Shown here one piece after another: positions 62,577-64,000 of a stretch of 64,000 nt of DNA. Positions within the stretch are counted from its first letter, which is position 1; the number at the start of each line of letters is the position of its first letter. The translations under genes and the position numbers were made by a program. Source of the stretch: Paenibacillus sacheonensis (GTDB lineage Bacteria > Bacillota > Bacilli > Paenibacillales > Paenibacillaceae); contig NZ_JAAAMU010000001.1 in assembly GCF_009909195.1 (NCBI RefSeq), positions 248,001-312,000 on the forward strand, written 5' to 3'. The notes under the pieces were generated by a model. It saw only the letters and a list, made by a program, of their open reading frames with translations, did not search any database and was not told the origin of the DNA.

Positions 62577-62775
62577 TCTAACGATTGCGAGAGGCGCTAA
62601 TCGGCTCAAATTGCCCTTATTTATTGGCTAACGATTGCCATCGAGCTTATTAGGCGCGATTCGGCGAGAAACGACGATGATAGCCGCCATTAACGTTCGT
62701 CATAACCGTTAGAGTTTCAAATCCCCTGATTTCCAGCCAATAGCCGCTCTGATAACCGTTAGAATATGGCACCCG
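62577..62775. repeat. Right copy of the diverged 200-bp direct repeat
   Basis: Same orientation and same order of landmarks as 61291-61500. The two copies bracket the second nuclease-like gene with its leader. The rest of 62447-62576 and 62776-62830 shows no gene. Confidence 0.7.
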
Positions 62776-62830
62776 AAGCTCACGCACATTGGCTGACGCG
62801 CCAGCCGTCCGAGACTCACGCACCAAACTC

Positions 62831-63685
62831 TCAGCCTTTCACGCCGCCAGCCGTTAACCCTTCGATAATCTGTTTCTGCAGGACGGCGTAGATGATCATG
62901 ACCGGCAGGATGCTGAACACGATGCCCGCCGACATTTGCGCGTAATTCGTGTTATAGATGTCGCGGAAACCGACCATGCCGACGGGCAGCGTTCGCAGAT
63001 TATCCGAGGAGATGAAGAAGTTCGCCATCAGGAACTCGTTCCAGTTGCCGATGAAGTTGATGATGAAGACGGTGACGAGCGCCGGGACCGTAATCGGCAT
63101 GATGATTTTGGAAAAAATCCCCTTGGCGCTTAACCCGTCCATGACGGACGCCTCTTCAATTTCTCCCGGAATCGATCGCATGAACGCGACCAGAATGATC
63201 ACCGTAAACGGAATCGCCCCGGCGGTGTAAGGAAGGATAAGCGCCATATGGGTGCCCAATACGGCGTGCCCGAAGAATTCCATTTTGTTCAGCATGATGA
63301 AGATCGGCAGCAGCAAGGCATTGCCCGGAATGAGCAGGCCGATCAGAATCGCCTGGTACATCACGTTGCTGATTCTCAAGTAGCGTATGCGCGATATCGC
63401 ATAAGCTCCCATCGACGAGAAGAGAATCGTCACGACCGAGCAGAGCGTCGAGATGTACAAACTATTGAAGAAGTAGACGCTGATCTTCGCGTTCACCCAC
63501 GCTTCGCGATAATTCTCGAAGTGGAACGAAGCGGGGAAGCCGAACGGATTGCTCGCGATCGCCTGGTTATCGGACTTGATGGAGGAGAAGAGGACGAATA
63601 AGAACGGGTACAAGGTCAGGATCAGAAAAGCGAACAGGACAATGTGCGGAATGCTTCTCTTCAAGGAATTTTTCGTCATCGTCAT
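62831..63685 (-). CDS. Sugar ABC transporter permease, MalG type
   Basis: 284 residues, six membrane segments, EAA loop EEASVMDGLSAKGIFSKIIMP, and the closing QIIEGLTAGGVKG of MalG-type subunits. Its start codon shares a base with the stop of the upstream permease (TGATG). The substrate is unknown; the binding-protein gene should lie beyond the window end. Confidence 0.9.
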   Translation of the reverse strand: MTMTKNSLKRSIPHIVLFAFLILTLYPFLFVLFSSIKSDNQAIASNPFGFPASFHFENYREAWVNAKISVYFFNSLYISTLCSVVTILFSSMGAYAISRIRYLRISNVMYQAILIGLLIPGNALLLPIFIMLNKMEFFGHAVLGTHMALILPYTAGAIPFTVIILVAFMRSIPGEIEEASVMDGLSAKGIFSKIIMPITVPALVTVFIINFIGNWNEFLMANFFISSDNLRTLPVGMVGFRDIYNTNYAQMSAGIVFSILPVMIIYAVLQKQIIEGLTAGGVKG

Positions 63686-64000
63686 CAGTATTCGACCCTT
63701 TCGACTCTTCTGGCAACCAGCACCTGATACAGTGCCGTGAGCATGAGGGAAAATACGAAGATCAACACCCCGATGGAGTTGCCGTACCCGTATTTCGCAT
63801 TCGTGATTCCGTATTTGATAAGATAGGTTGCCATGACGTCCGTTACTCCGCCCGGGCCGCCCTTCGTCATGACGATGATGATATCGGCCGCTTTCATCGC
63901 GCCGGCGATGGACAGCATGATGACGACGGAAATGACGGGCATGATGAGCGGTACCGTGATTCGGGTCGCGCGCGTAAAGGCGCCAGCCCCGTCGACGATC
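63685..64000 (-). CDS. Sugar ABC transporter permease, MalF type, 3' part (cut by window end)
   Basis: The frame is open to base 64000. The visible 104 residues cover the EAA loop (IVDGAGAFTRATRITVPLIMP in part: DGAGAFTRATRITVPL) and the last two membrane segments, with DIIIVMTKGGPGGVTDVMATY between them, the pattern of MalF/UgpA-type subunits. It pairs with the permease that follows. Confidence 0.88.
   Translation of the reverse strand, partial: IVDGAGAFTRATRITVPLIMPVISVVIMLSIAGAMKAADIIIVMTKGGPGGVTDVMATYLIKYGITNAKYGYGNSIGVLIFVFSLMLTALYQVLVARRVERVEY

Overview
The window reads as chromosomal DNA of an endospore-forming, Gram-positive Paenibacillaceae-type bacterium (Paenibacillus, Cohnella or a close relative). 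Supporting signs are the moderately high G+C, an alpha/beta-type small acid-soluble spore protein, a GerA-type germination operon, the Firmicutes block polA-mutM-ytaF-coaE followed nearby by nrdR, Bacillus-style PhoP boxes, SLH domains, and several plant-polysaccharide gene clusters built around YesM/YesN-type two-component regulators and LplB/YtcP/LipO-type sugar transporters. The assignment rests on gene content, not on a database match.

Layout. 1-858: 3' end of a DHA2-family drug exporter. 1072-8502: phosphate operon A (exported propeller protein, pstS, pstC, pstA, a soluble CBS/chemoreceptor-like protein, pstB, phoU). 8652-9852: a PD-(D/E)XK-like nuclease gene with a terminator in its leader and six hairpin repeats behind it. 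9878-14649: a LysR regulator and phosphate operon B (pstS, pstC, pstA, pstB). 14757-24715: an AraC regulator divergent from a catabolic cluster (dehydrogenase, epimerase, sugar ABC transporter, SGNH esterase, large exported glycosidase). 24851-27739: a GGDEF plus EAL pair behind a PhoP box. 27917-34474: housekeeping block (polA, mutM, ytaF, coaE, lytic transglycosylase, SASP, nrdR). 34718-35592: tRNA-Ala(GGC) and a decayed SLH gene. 35790-37828: MarR regulator and exporter. 38034-40978: RclA-like oxidoreductase, NTF2-like protein and a Crp/Fnr regulator. 41296-45364: ger operon. 45523-47668: monooxygenase, broken ArsR gene, CapA-like protein. 47888-61051: polysaccharide locus (GH43-type enzyme, sensor kinase, response regulator, ABC transporter, rhamnosidase, beta-helix protein). 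61193-62775: a second copy of the nuclease-like family with its own leader terminator and repeats. 62831-64000: two sugar permeases, the upstream one cut by the window end.

Three regulatory circuits can be read from the DNA. (1) Five promoters share one layout: 11-nt-spaced TTAACA-like hexamers ending 9 nt before a -10 box. Three drive the phosphate genes, one precedes the CBS/chemoreceptor gene, and one precedes the GGDEF-EAL operon, which places cyclic-di-GMP signalling under phosphate control. (2) Three TGTAA-N6-TTACA-like palindromes each lie 22 nt before a -10 element, in front of the NTF2-like gene, the Crp/Fnr regulator and the monooxygenase. (3) A 24-nt operator matching at 21 positions occurs upstream of the GH43-type gene and upstream of the ABC operon, on either side of the kinase/regulator pair that probably uses it.

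The most unusual item is the recurring unit of promoter, leader terminator, nuclease-like/winged-helix gene and GCAGC-hairpin tandem repeats. It occurs twice, 52 kb apart and in opposite orientation. Nothing in the window looks like a prophage, CRISPR array or insertion sequence.
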